A DNA stretch of 64,000 bases from Ga0077527 sp964486865 (lineage in GTDB: Bacteria > Pseudomonadota > Gammaproteobacteria > Burkholderiales > SG8-41), in assembly GCA_964486865.1 (NCBI GenBank), contig CAZAOZ010000010.1, forward strand, positions 10,196 through 74,195. The letters are read 5' to 3'. Shown piece after piece: positions 35,235-43,898 of this stretch (position 1 is the stretch's first letter; each line of letters starts with the position of its first letter). The notes beneath the pieces are model-generated. The model saw nothing but the letters and a program-made list of their open reading frames with translations, had not been told where the DNA came from and made no database searches. A program made the position numbers and the translations under genes.

Positions 35235-35759
35235 ATGCCGATGAGCATGGATCAGGGTTTGGCAAAAACGGGCATCATCGCGCGCGCCGGCCTGTGGTCC
35301 GCGCTCGCCTTCGCACTGAATCTGGCGTGGGAAATCGCCCATGTCAGGCTCTATACCCTCTGGGACGAAGCGAACCGCATGAGCATCGCGCAGGCCTTGG
35401 TGCATTGCTCACTGGGCGATGTTGCGATCGCACTCACGCTGTTCGCGCTGGCCGGCATTGCGCTGCGGCAGGAAGACTGGCCGGTATTCCGGCCGTGGGC
35501 CGGCAGCGTCATCGTCGTCACCGGAGCCATGGCGTTCACCGCGTGGAGCGAATGGTATAACGTGTATCAGGCCGGCAACTGGGGCTATACGGCAAGCATG
35601 CCGGTGATTTACGGCATCGGTCTTTCCCCGTTGCTGCAGTGGCTGGTGCTGCCGCCATTGCTGACCATCGCCTACCGGGCGCTGCGGCTGCGGTGGTCCG
35701 ACCGGCGCAGCACGCCAGACCCGATACCGGCACGCGATGTTACGGAGCCCCGAAAATGA
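35235..35759 (+). CDS. Polytopic membrane protein of unknown function
   Basis: This 174-aa protein has four to five likely transmembrane segments, beginning around GLWSALAFALNLAWEIAHV and including DVAIALTLFALAGIAL and SVIVVTGAMAFTAWSEWYNVY. No named family is recognised. Its stop overlaps the ATG of the copper ATPase by 3 bp (ATGA), so it is translationally coupled to it. Three ATGs occur at the start (35235, 35241, 35247); the first is used. Confidence 0.65.
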   Translation: MPMSMDQGLAKTGIIARAGLWSALAFALNLAWEIAHVRLYTLWDEANRMSIAQALVHCSLGDVAIALTLFALAGIALRQEDWPVFRPWAGSVIVVTGAMAFTAWSEWYNVYQAGNWGYTASMPVIYGIGLSPLLQWLVLPPLLTIAYRALRLRWSDRRSTPDPIPARDVTEPRK

Positions 35760-37933
35760 AAGCGGACGTGAAGCATTCCCCCCATGCACACGCTCACGAT
35801 CACGGACACGCGGGGCCTGCAGCGACCGCAGCCCAGTGGACATGCCCGATGCATCCGGAGATCCTGCGCGATGCCCCCGGCGACTGCCCGCTCTGCGGCA
35901 TGGCGCTGGTACCTGTCGCCGGCACTGCCGAAGCGGACGACAGCGAACTGCGCGACCTGACACGGCGACTGTGGATCGGCGCCGCGCTGTCGATTCCGCT
36001 GATCATCCTCGCCATGTCGCCGATGGTCGGCATCATGGAGCCCTTCGGCCTGCGGCCGCGAACGCGCGGCTGGATAGAGTTCGTGCTCGGCACCCCCGCG
36101 GTGCTGTGGGTCGGCTGGCCTATCCTGCGCAAATTCTGGCTGTCGCTGGCGCACCGCGCGCTCAACATGTATTCGCTGATCGGACTGGGCGTGGGGCTCG
36201 CCTACTTGTTCAGCCTGTTTGCAATTTTTCTGCCCGACCTGTTTCCGGTTGAATTCCGCGAACATGACGGCGCCGTGGGCACTTATTTCGAAGCGGCAGC
36301 AGTCATCGTGACGCTGGTGATCCTGGGTGACGTGCTGCAGTTGCGCGCCATGGGTCAGACCAGCCAGGCGATCCGGGAACTGCTGCAGCTCGCGCCCAAT
36401 CTCGCGTGGCGCCTGCGCAAAGACGGCACCGAGGAACAGGTGGCGCTTGAATCCGTCGTGGTCGGCGACCGGCTGCGCGTGAAGCCCGGTGACAAGGTGC
36501 CGGTGGACGGCACCGTGCTCGACGGTGCGAGCCGGGTGGACGAATCCATGCTCACCGGTGAGCCGGTGCCGGTGGCCAAGGCTGCCGGCGACCGGGTGAC
36601 CGGCGCCACCATCAACGGCAGCGGCGCGCTGGTCATGCGCGCCGAACGCGTGGGTTCGGATACGCTGCTCGCCAAAATCGTGCATATGGTGGCAGAGGCG
36701 CAGCGCACGCGCGCGCCGATCCAGCGGCTCGCCGACCTGATCGCAGCCTGGTTTGTACAGGTCGTGGTGGCGATTGCCGTGGTGACGGCGCTGGTCTGGT
36801 GGCTCATGGGGCCGGAACCGCGGCTCACCTATGCGCTGCTCAACGCCATCGCCGTGCTGATCATCGCCTGCCCCTGCGCGGTCGGGCTGGCCACGCCGAT
36901 TTCGATGACGGTGGCCATGGGCGAAGGCGCCCGCGCCGGCATCCTGTTCCGCAATGCCGAGGCCATCGAGCGCATGCGCGACATCGACACCGTGGTCGTG
37001 GACAAGACCGGCACGCTGACCATGGGCAAACCGGCACTCACCGATTTTGCCGCAGCCGGCATGCCGGAGAACGAGGCGCTGGCGCTGATGGCGGCGGTGG
37101 AGCAGTTGTCCGAGCACCCCATCGCACATGCCGTCGCCCAGGGTGCGCAAGCGCGCGGACTCGTGCTGCAGCCTGCCACGGCGTTTGACGCCGTCAACGG
37201 CTTGGGCGTCCAGGCGGTGATTGATGGCCGAACAATCCTCGTCGGCAGCCGCGATTTCCTGAAGCGAAACGGCATCGATACGCAAAGCTGGGAAGCGCAG
37301 GCGGAGAAACTGCGCGCCGAGGCCAAGACGGTGGTCTTCCTTGGCATGAACGGCACCGCCGCCGGTATCGCGGCAGTCGCCGACCCGATCAAGGACAGCA
37401 CGCCCGAGGCCATTGCCGCCCTCAAGCGCTCCGGCGTGCGCATCGTGATGCTGACCGGCGATTCGCGCCGCACTGCCGAGGCGGTCGCGCGCCATCTTGG
37501 CATTGACGAAGCCCTGGCCGAGGTGCTGCCGGAAGACAAGGCGGGACATGTCAAACGCCTGCAGTCTGCCGGCCACAAAGTCGCCATGGCCGGCGACGGC
37601 ATCAATGATGCCCCGGCTCTCGCCCAGGCCGACGTCGGCATTGCGATGGGCACCGGCACCGATGTCGCCATGGAAAGCGCGGGGGTGACTTTGGTAAAAG
37701 GGGATTTGCGCGGCATCGCCCGCGCTGCGGTGCTGTCACGCGCCACCATGCGCAATATCCGGCAGAACCTGATGTTTGCCTTCGGTTACAACGCGCTGGG
37801 CATCCCGATTGCCGCGGGCGTGCTGTATCCCGGGTTCGGCATATTGCTGTCGCCCATATTCGCCGGGGCCGCGATGGCGCTCAGTTCCGTTTCCGTCGTG
37901 ACCAATGCCCTGCGGCTCAGGCGCAAAGGGTAA
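35756..37933 (+). CDS. copA: Cu(I)-exporting P1B-1-type ATPase
   Basis: This 725-aa inner-membrane ATPase exports cytoplasmic Cu(I). Instead of an HMA domain the N-terminus has a His-rich leader (HAHAHDHGHAG) and a heavy-metal-binding domain (TCPMHPEILRDAPGDCPLCG). Core motifs follow in order: MLTGEPVPV, the TM6 IACPCAVGL, the phosphorylation site VDKTGTLTMG, SEHPIAHA, MLTGDSRRT and GDGINDAPALA. The TM7/TM8 signatures GYNALG and MALSSVSVV define the P1B-1 copper group. The ATG at 35756 has a GGAG site and overlaps the preceding gene. It closes the copper island and converges on the CRP/FNR regulator gene. Confidence 0.93.
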   Translation: MKADVKHSPHAHAHDHGHAGPAATAAQWTCPMHPEILRDAPGDCPLCGMALVPVAGTAEADDSELRDLTRRLWIGAALSIPLIILAMSPMVGIMEPFGLRPRTRGWIEFVLGTPAVLWVGWPILRKFWLSLAHRALNMYSLIGLGVGLAYLFSLFAIFLPDLFPVEFREHDGAVGTYFEAAAVIVTLVILGDVLQLRAMGQTSQAIRELLQLAPNLAWRLRKDGTEEQVALESVVVGDRLRVKPGDKVPVDGTVLDGASRVDESMLTGEPVPVAKAAGDRVTGATINGSGALVMRAERVGSDTLLAKIVHMVAEAQRTRAPIQRLADLIAAWFVQVVVAIAVVTALVWWLMGPEPRLTYALLNAIAVLIIACPCAVGLATPISMTVAMGEGARAGILFRNAEAIERMRDIDTVVVDKTGTLTMGKPALTDFAAAGMPENEALALMAAVEQLSEHPIAHAVAQGAQARGLVLQPATAFDAVNGLGVQAVIDGRTILVGSRDFLKRNGIDTQSWEAQAEKLRAEAKTVVFLGMNGTAAGIAAVADPIKDSTPEAIAALKRSGVRIVMLTGDSRRTAEAVARHLGIDEALAEVLPEDKAGHVKRLQSAGHKVAMAGDGINDAPALAQADVGIAMGTGTDVAMESAGVTLVKGDLRGIARAAVLSRATMRNIRQNLMFAFGYNALGIPIAAGVLYPGFGILLSPIFAGAAMALSSVSVVTNALRLRRKG

Positions 37934-37970
37934 TGCTCAGGGTCCCGGTGCGGCGCGATACCAGCACATC

Positions 37971-38690
37971 TCAAGGAACAGTTGTCAACAGGTCCGGGCT
38001 CACCACGCAAGAGCGCAAACGCCCGACATCCGGAATCCGCACCCGCTGCCCGTCAACCTCGATCAGGGCGGCGGACGTCAGTTCATGCAGGATGCGCGAG
38101 AAATGTTCCTGCGTCAGGTTAAGCCTTGAGGCGATGATCCCCTTGCGTGTCGACAAGGTGACTTCGACTGCGCCGGATGCGCCGGTCTCGTCCGGAATCT
38201 CGTGCAGCAGATGGCTGATGACGCGCTGTGTGCCGGAGAACAGCACATAGCTTTTGATGTCGTGGGTGCGACCGCGGACCCGCTGCGCCAGCACCCGGAT
38301 GACGCGCATGGCGAGATCGCCGTTCGCCGCGATTTCCCTGAGCAATGCCGTCCGCGCCAGCAGCACCAGTTGCGAATCGATGATCGCCTCCGCGGCGACC
38401 TGGTGCGGCTGATCCAGAAACAGCGCGGACTCGCCGAAACTGGCATCCGCACCAATCACATCAAACACCTTTTCGTGGCCATTGCCGGCATGCAGCAGGA
38501 GTTTGATCTGGCCGCTGACCACAACATGCAGCCCGGCACAGGGATCGCCCTCGCGAAACACGATGTGCCCGCGGGGCGCTGTCAATAACGCCGCACCGCC
38601 GGCCAGCCGGCCACGGGTTTTCGCATCCAGCCCCTTGAACAGGGTCATCCCGGCCAGCGCATCCGCGATACTGGTCATGGCAGCCGTCAT
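37971..38690 (-). CDS. CRP/FNR-family regulator, DNR/NNR-like
   Basis: This 239-aa regulator has an N-terminal cNMP-fold sensor domain (HIVFREGDPCAGLHVVVSG), a dimerisation helix and a C-terminal HTH with ASRLNLTQEHFSRILHEL. The recognition helix keeps the ExxSR pattern of FNR (E, S, R in EHFSR), so it should read TTGAT-type sites. It lacks the N-terminal Cys set for a 4Fe-4S cluster, so it is likelier to sense NO through heme, or another signal, than O2 directly. It is divergent from the Mto-like cytochrome operon, with two boxes between, and is paralogous to the regulator at 56606. Confidence 0.85.
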   Translation of the reverse strand: MTAAMTSIADALAGMTLFKGLDAKTRGRLAGGAALLTAPRGHIVFREGDPCAGLHVVVSGQIKLLLHAGNGHEKVFDVIGADASFGESALFLDQPHQVAAEAIIDSQLVLLARTALLREIAANGDLAMRVIRVLAQRVRGRTHDIKSYVLFSGTQRVISHLLHEIPDETGASGAVEVTLSTRKGIIASRLNLTQEHFSRILHELTSAALIEVDGQRVRIPDVGRLRSCVVSPDLLTTVP

Positions 38691-38750
38691 GAAACGTCTT
38701 CCTCCTTGCGCGTTGCAGCAACCACAATATCAGGGTGGACATATCAGCTT

Positions 38751-38764
38751 TTGATCCACGTCAA
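38751..38764. promoter_or_regulatory. FNR/DNR-type box
   Basis: TTGATCCACGTCAA is centred about 67 bp upstream of the regulator start (38690, reverse), consistent with autoregulation. Confidence 0.6.
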
Positions 38765-38807
38765 ACATGCGCCTCGACCAATTGCAAGGAAATCCTGTAT
38801 ATTTTCT

Positions 38808-38821
38808 TTGATCTGCATCAA
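38808..38821. promoter_or_regulatory. FNR/DNR-type box upstream of cytochrome operon
   Basis: TTGATCTGCATCAA is a perfect consensus site centred about 82 bp before the monoheme cytochrome ATG. It is the likely activator site of the Mto-type operon. Confidence 0.7.
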
Positions 38822-38896
38822 AGCATTCTGATTACAGGCCTTTTATGCTGCATCTGCGTAAAAGTGGCTTTACCGCACAGCAAAGGGAGCAAAAGA

Positions 38897-39241
38897 ATGA
38901 ATAGCAAGAGCTTCTTGATGACCGCAGGCAGTCTGTTTTTCGTCATCGCCATTACTGCCTCCACCCGTGCCGCCGACGTCGATGCCGACGCCGCACAGGC
39001 CCTGGCCAAGAAAAGCAACTGTCTGAAATGCCATGCGATCGACAAGAAAAAAGATGCGCCGTCCTTCAAGGAAACCGCCACAAAAAACAAGGGCAAGGCC
39101 GACGCCGAGGACAAGATCTACAAACACCTGACCACCAACCCCAAGGTCAAGGTTGACGGCAAGGAAGAAACCCACGACTCGCTGAAAACCAAGGATGACA
39201 AGGAAATCCGCAACGTCGTGCGCTGGATCCTGAGCCGTTGA
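38897..39241 (+). CDS. Monoheme c-type cytochrome (MtoD-like)
   Basis: This 114-aa periplasmic cytochrome has a signal peptide (FFVIAITASTRAADVD). The only heme site is NCLKCHAID. No Met occurs after the CXXCH, so the distal ligand cannot be the usual Met; a His (in YKHLTT or EETHDS) is more likely. The tail EIRNVVRWILSR is typical of small class I cytochromes. It is the first gene of a set with tetraheme, decaheme and porin genes, the same four components as the mto cluster of Fe(II) oxidisers, where MtoD is a monoheme periplasmic shuttle. The ATG has an AGGGAG site. Confidence 0.85.
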   Translation: MNSKSFLMTAGSLFFVIAITASTRAADVDADAAQALAKKSNCLKCHAIDKKKDAPSFKETATKNKGKADAEDKIYKHLTTNPKVKVDGKEETHDSLKTKDDKEIRNVVRWILSR

Positions 39242-39266
39242 CCGCGCATCCCTGGGAAAAACAAGG

Positions 39267-39881
39267 ATGATCCGCAAATGGTGGAAAAACCTGCAGGAGC
39301 GCTGCAAGACCTGCTCCCGGGTCACCCTGACCGCAGGCGTGGTCATCACCGCACTGGTCGTCGCCGGCCTGTTGATGACCGCCGGTGCCGCCGGCCTTGC
39401 CTGGACCAACACCGAGCAGTTCTGCATCGGCTGTCACGAGATGAAGGACAACGTGTACGCCGAATTCAAGGGCACCATCCACGATACCAACCGTTCCGGC
39501 GTGCGCGCCATCTGCTCCGACTGCCATGTGCCGCGCGAGCCGGGGCCGATGCTGGTACGCAAGGTCAGCGCCACGTTCGAGCTGTGGGGACATTTCGTCA
39601 CGGGCGTGATCGACACCAAGGAAAAATTCCAGGCGCATCGTCCCGCAATGGCCCACCGCGTGTGGGAGCGCATGCTCGACACCGATTCGCTCGAATGCCG
39701 CAACTGCCACAAGCGTGATGCCATGAGCGCGGACAAACAGTCCGAGAAGGCGCGCAGCCGCCACGCCAAGGCGCAAAAAGAGGGTCAGACCTGCATCGAA
39801 TGCCACTACGGCATCGCCCACGGGGAGCCGGACGGCATCGGTCCGCAGGAACTCAAAGAGGCACGGTTGAAGAACAAGTAG
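39267..39881 (+). CDS. Tetraheme NapC/NirT/CymA-type quinol-linked cytochrome
   Basis: This 204-aa cytochrome has one N-terminal membrane anchor (VVITALVVAGLLMTAGAAG) and four heme motifs, CIGCH, CSDCH, CRNCH and CIECH, as in CymA/NapC. It sits in the inner membrane facing the periplasm and exchanges electrons between the quinone pool and periplasmic cytochromes. Position two in the operon matches the CymA/MtoC role of linking the outer-membrane conduit to quinones. Direction (Fe(II) oxidation or external reduction) cannot be told from sequence. Confidence 0.9.
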   Translation: MIRKWWKNLQERCKTCSRVTLTAGVVITALVVAGLLMTAGAAGLAWTNTEQFCIGCHEMKDNVYAEFKGTIHDTNRSGVRAICSDCHVPREPGPMLVRKVSATFELWGHFVTGVIDTKEKFQAHRPAMAHRVWERMLDTDSLECRNCHKRDAMSADKQSEKARSRHAKAQKEGQTCIECHYGIAHGEPDGIGPQELKEARLKNK

Positions 39882-39936
39882 CGGTAATGGACAACGCGGG
39901 CTCGCCCGCACATCGTCAACAACGAGGTACGACGAC

Positions 39937-40899
39937 ATGAAACCAGGATCTGCGATCATCACCCTGCTGAGAAGCTTGGCCTTTGCCGCGCTCCTCGCCT
40001 TCACATCACAGGTCGCCGTTGCGCAGGACGCGGCAAAAGCGCCGCGCAAGGACATGGTGCTCAAGGGCGACGCGCAATGTACGCGCTGCCACGACGAGAC
40101 CGAAGAATTCCCGGTGCTGGCCATCGGCAAAACCAAGCACGGCACGGTGGCCGACAAGCGCACGCCCACCTGCACCAGTTGCCACGGGGCCAGCGAAACC
40201 CACGTCAACAAACCTGCCAACGCCAAGGAGCGTCCGAAGCCCCAGCGCGTATTCAGCAAAAAAGGCGACACACCGCCGGAAACCCAGAATGCTGCCTGCC
40301 TGACCTGCCATCAGGGCGGCAAGCGCACGCACTGGCAGATGAGCCTGCACGCCAGCCGCGACACCACCTGCACCTCCTGCCACCAGGTGCATACGGGCCA
40401 CGACAAGGTGCGCGACAAGCAGCAGCAGGCGGAAGTCTGCTACACCTGCCACAAGGAACAGCGCGCGCAGATGTTGCGCCCGTCGCGCCACCCGGTTCCC
40501 GAAGGCAAGGTGACCTGCTCCGATTGCCACAATGCGCACGGCTCGGCAGGCCCGAAAAACCTGGTCCGCGATAACGTCAACGACACCTGCTACACCTGCC
40601 ACATGGAAAAACGCGGCCCCTTCGTCCGCACCCACCAGCCGGTGCAGGAAGATTGCTCGATCTGCCACAACCCGCACGGGACAACCACGCCGAATCTGTT
40701 GAAGACCCGGCCGCCGTTCCTGTGCCAGCAGTGTCACGAACCCGCCGCACACGCCAACAACCCAGGAGTATTTACAGCCCCCGGTGCCACCACCTCAACC
40801 GCCAACCTGGTGGCGCGGGGCTGCGTGAACTGCCATACCAACATTCACGGCACCAACAATCCGATCAATGCCACCGGCGAACGGGTGTTCCGTCGCTGA
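39937..40899 (+). CDS. Periplasmic decaheme cytochrome (MtrA/MtoA/PioA-like)
   Basis: This 320-aa exported cytochrome has a signal peptide (AFAALLAFTSQVAVAQD). Ten CXXCH motifs are counted: CTRCH, CTSCH, CLTCH, CTSCH, CYTCH, CSDCH, CYTCH, CSICH, CQQCH and CVNCH. Length and heme count match MtrA/MtoA. In this family the decaheme wire inserts into the MtrB/MtoB porin encoded next and carries electrons across the outer membrane. No outer-surface MtrC/OmcA gene follows, which fits the Mto/Pio type rather than the Mtr type. Confidence 0.93.
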   Translation: MKPGSAIITLLRSLAFAALLAFTSQVAVAQDAAKAPRKDMVLKGDAQCTRCHDETEEFPVLAIGKTKHGTVADKRTPTCTSCHGASETHVNKPANAKERPKPQRVFSKKGDTPPETQNAACLTCHQGGKRTHWQMSLHASRDTTCTSCHQVHTGHDKVRDKQQQAEVCYTCHKEQRAQMLRPSRHPVPEGKVTCSDCHNAHGSAGPKNLVRDNVNDTCYTCHMEKRGPFVRTHQPVQEDCSICHNPHGTTTPNLLKTRPPFLCQQCHEPAAHANNPGVFTAPGATTSTANLVARGCVNCHTNIHGTNNPINATGERVFRR

Positions 40900-40919
40900 C
40901 CGGTAGACAGGAGACGATC

Positions 40920-42938
40920 ATGAACAAACATGCACGCTGCGCGATCCGTCTGACCGCAATCACCGCGGCCGTACTCGGGGCTTTCGGGCCGGCTGCTGCT
41001 GCCGAAGACGACGACATCAAGGCGCTGACCAAACCCGAAAGCAACATCGAGTTCGGCGTCGGCATCACGGATAACGACGGCAAGCGCTTCGGCCTCTACA
41101 ACGGCATGAACGAAAACAAGACCTACGGACTGCTCGGCGGCAGGCTGATCCGCCGTGACGACGACACTGGCACCTGGCTGACGCTCAGCGGCAGCAACCT
41201 GGGGCTGGACACGCGCCAGTTGCGCTTTGAACACAACCGCCAAGGCAACTGGGGCTATTTCATCGAGTATGACGAGATCCCGCGCTTCAATCCCTACACC
41301 GTGAACACCGGACTCACCGGCATCGGCAGCGCTACCCAGACCCTCGGCAACGGCACCACCCCCCGGCGGGACGTCGATCTGGAAACCAAGCGCAAGGCCA
41401 TGACTCTCGGTTTCAGCAAAATACTGCCGACCGGCTTCGACGTGCAGGTGCGTTTCCGCAATGAGGACAAGGACGGTTCTCGGCAATGGGGTCAGGGCAC
41501 ATCGAACACCGTCAACTTTCTGGTCGATCCGATCAACCAGACTACCCGCCAGCTCGACATCATCCTGGGATACACCAGCGAAAAACTGCAACTCTCCGGC
41601 GGTTATTACGGCACAACATTCGACAACAACGATGGCGCACTGAATATCCCCAACAGCACCGTGTTCACGCAAATGGCGCTGCCGCCCGGAAATCAATCGC
41701 ATCAACTGTATTTGTCCGGCGGCTACAGCTTCACGCCGACCACGCGCGGCACCTTCAAGGTGGCCTACGCCAAGGCGACCCAGAACGAGGCCTTTATCAA
41801 CATCCCGACGCTCAACAACCGTCGCGACCTCGGCGGCGCCATCGATACCACGCAAGTACAAATGGGCATCACGGCGCGCCCGCTGCCCAAGCTGTCGCTG
41901 CTGGGCAATCTGCGCTTTGAGGACCGTGATGACCGGACGCCGATTGTCCAATACACCACCGCCGGTAGCTCTCTGAACGGCAATAACGAACCACGCTCCA
42001 TCCGTACGCTGGCCGGCAAGCTGGAGGCCAGTTACGCCCTGCCCATGAACCTCCGGCTGATCGGCGGCGTCGATTACGAAGAGAAAAAACGCAACACCAG
42101 CCCCGTGCGTATCGTCAGCTACCGCGACACGACCGAGGAAACGACCTACCGCGCGGAACTGCGCCGTTCCATTTCCGACACGCTGACCGGATCTCTCAGC
42201 TACCTCTACAGCGACCGCGGCGGCTCGGATTTCATTACGACGACCCAATTAAGTGGAGCGGCCGGCAGCAACCGGATTGCACCGATTTACCTTGCCGACC
42301 GCGAACGCCACAAGGTGCGTGTAACCGCCAACTGGCAGGCCACGGAAAAGCTGTCCCTGCAGTTCAGGGTGGACGATTCGCATGACAACTATGGCCAGCG
42401 CCCCGGTAACGGCGTCACTCCTGCCGGAACCGCCTTGGGTCCGCAAAAAGGCCAAGCTACGGGGTATTCAGTGGATGCCGCGCTTGCCCTCAATGACCGG
42501 TGGCAGGCTACCGCCTGGGCATCCCGTGACGACATGCGCTACGAACAACTGTTCCGCACGACGGTCTTTTCGTACAAACAGCGCAACCTCGGTGATGCAC
42601 TCGGCCTGGGCATCCGCGGCAAACCTTACAGTTGGCTGGAAGTCGGCGCGGATTTCAGCCAGTCCGACATCACCGACGAAAACCGCCAGCAGGCGCTGGC
42701 CGGCGCCGCGATCAATGTGATTCCGGATATCGCCACCAAGCTGACCAAGCTCAAGCTGTTCGCGAATTACACTGTGAAAAAAGATATCACCCTCCGCGCC
42801 ACCTACATCTACGACCGGTTCAGCACGGACGACTGGACCTGGGACCGGTGGACTTACTCGGACGGCACGCGGGTGATGGCCAGCCCGACCCAGGAAGTCC
42901 ATTTCATTGGCTTCACCATCAACTACCGCTTCCGTTAA
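40920..42938 (+). CDS. MtrB/PioB-family outer-membrane porin
   Basis: This 672-aa outer-membrane beta-barrel has a signal peptide ending in GAFGPAAAAEDDD. It shows many alternating amphipathic strands with short polar loops, such as SNIEFGVGITDNDGKRFG, and a terminal strand VHFIGFTINYRFR that ends in the aromatic residue pattern of barrel proteins. MtrB-family barrels sheath the decaheme cytochrome of the preceding gene. The ATG at 40920 has an AGGAGA site 20 bp after the cytochrome stop. A terminator at 43020 ends the operon. Confidence 0.9.
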   Translation: MNKHARCAIRLTAITAAVLGAFGPAAAAEDDDIKALTKPESNIEFGVGITDNDGKRFGLYNGMNENKTYGLLGGRLIRRDDDTGTWLTLSGSNLGLDTRQLRFEHNRQGNWGYFIEYDEIPRFNPYTVNTGLTGIGSATQTLGNGTTPRRDVDLETKRKAMTLGFSKILPTGFDVQVRFRNEDKDGSRQWGQGTSNTVNFLVDPINQTTRQLDIILGYTSEKLQLSGGYYGTTFDNNDGALNIPNSTVFTQMALPPGNQSHQLYLSGGYSFTPTTRGTFKVAYAKATQNEAFINIPTLNNRRDLGGAIDTTQVQMGITARPLPKLSLLGNLRFEDRDDRTPIVQYTTAGSSLNGNNEPRSIRTLAGKLEASYALPMNLRLIGGVDYEEKKRNTSPVRIVSYRDTTEETTYRAELRRSISDTLTGSLSYLYSDRGGSDFITTTQLSGAAGSNRIAPIYLADRERHKVRVTANWQATEKLSLQFRVDDSHDNYGQRPGNGVTPAGTALGPQKGQATGYSVDAALALNDRWQATAWASRDDMRYEQLFRTTVFSYKQRNLGDALGLGIRGKPYSWLEVGADFSQSDITDENRQQALAGAAINVIPDIATKLTKLKLFANYTVKKDITLRATYIYDRFSTDDWTWDRWTYSDGTRVMASPTQEVHFIGFTINYRFR

Positions 42939-43019
42939 CGGTTACCACGTCAACCTTCGGGGCCTGTCCTACTACTGCCGCCGGCCGTAACCCCCTCCGG
43001 CGCGCAGTAAGGCCCATTC

Positions 43020-43046
43020 CAGCCCGTATCAGCGGGCTGTTTTTTT
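43020..43046 (+). terminator. Rho-independent terminator of the Mto-like operon
   Basis: CAGCCCG (43020-43026) pairs with CGGGCTG (43033-43039) around TATCAG, followed by seven T. It ends the cytochrome/porin operon 80 bp after the stop. Confidence 0.9.
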
Positions 43047-43106
43047 GTGTGGTTTTTGCGCGGTATTTGACAGCCCCGGCGCAACCCCGAAGAATAGGCG
43101 CCGATC

Positions 43107-43829
43107 ATGCAACGCCGCGACTTTATCCGCGCTTGCGCCACATCCTGCGCCGCCTCTGCACTGGGCATGAGCGCGGAACATGCCATGCCCGCAGCCGATG
43201 CCCGGCCGCGGCAATATGCGCGTACGCAACTCGTTGACGGCGGCGGCCGGCCGCTGCGCGCATCGGCACTCACGGTCGGCGAAAACTATGTCTTCCATTA
43301 TCCCTTCGAAGGCACGCCCTGCTTTTTGCTCAATCTGGGCAAACCCACCGTGCAGAACGTCGATCTCAAAACCGGGGATGGCGCCGCCTATCAGTGGCCG
43401 GGCGGCGCCGGGCCGCAGCGCGCCATCGTCGCCTACTCGGCCATCTGCTCGCATCAACTGGCCTATCCCACCAAACAGATCAGCTTCATCAGCTACCGCG
43501 ACCAGTCCACCGCATCCAAAATCAGCAAGCCGCGGATGATCCATTGCTGCTCCGAACACAGCGAGTATGATCCCTCTGCCGGGGCGCGCGTGATGGGCGG
43601 GCCGGCGCCGCAGCCGTTGTGCACCATTCTGCTCGAACATGACCGCACCGGCGATGCGCTGTTTGCCACCGGTACGCTGGGCGGTGAAATGTTCAATACA
43701 TTTTTTGCCAAATACAACATGCGCCTGGCGCTCGAACACGGATCTTCGAACCGCGCACAGCAGCGGGTCAGCGGCAGCACCACCGTCACCGCGCTGGCGC
43801 AATTCTGCAGGCAGCAGGTGCGTTGCTGA
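43107..43829 (+). CDS. Tat-exported Rieske iron-sulfur protein with long inter-motif spacing
   Basis: This 240-aa protein has a Tat signal (QRRDFIRACATSCAASALG), so it folds before export to the periplasm. The Rieske ligands are CSH in SAICSHQLAYPT and, 31 residues after its His, CSEH in IHCCSEHSEYDP. The gap is far longer than the usual 15-17 residues, and an extra Cys stands next to the second motif. It could be an electron carrier near the Mto-like operon, but a terminator separates them. The role is unknown. Confidence 0.75.
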   Translation: MQRRDFIRACATSCAASALGMSAEHAMPAADARPRQYARTQLVDGGGRPLRASALTVGENYVFHYPFEGTPCFLLNLGKPTVQNVDLKTGDGAAYQWPGGAGPQRAIVAYSAICSHQLAYPTKQISFISYRDQSTASKISKPRMIHCCSEHSEYDPSAGARVMGGPAPQPLCTILLEHDRTGDALFATGTLGGEMFNTFFAKYNMRLALEHGSSNRAQQRVSGSTTVTALAQFCRQQVRC

Positions 43830-43898
43830 AAACATCAATAAAAATAACGAGTTACATATGCACGCCGCAATCAAGCATTTACCCAAAGGAGATTACTG

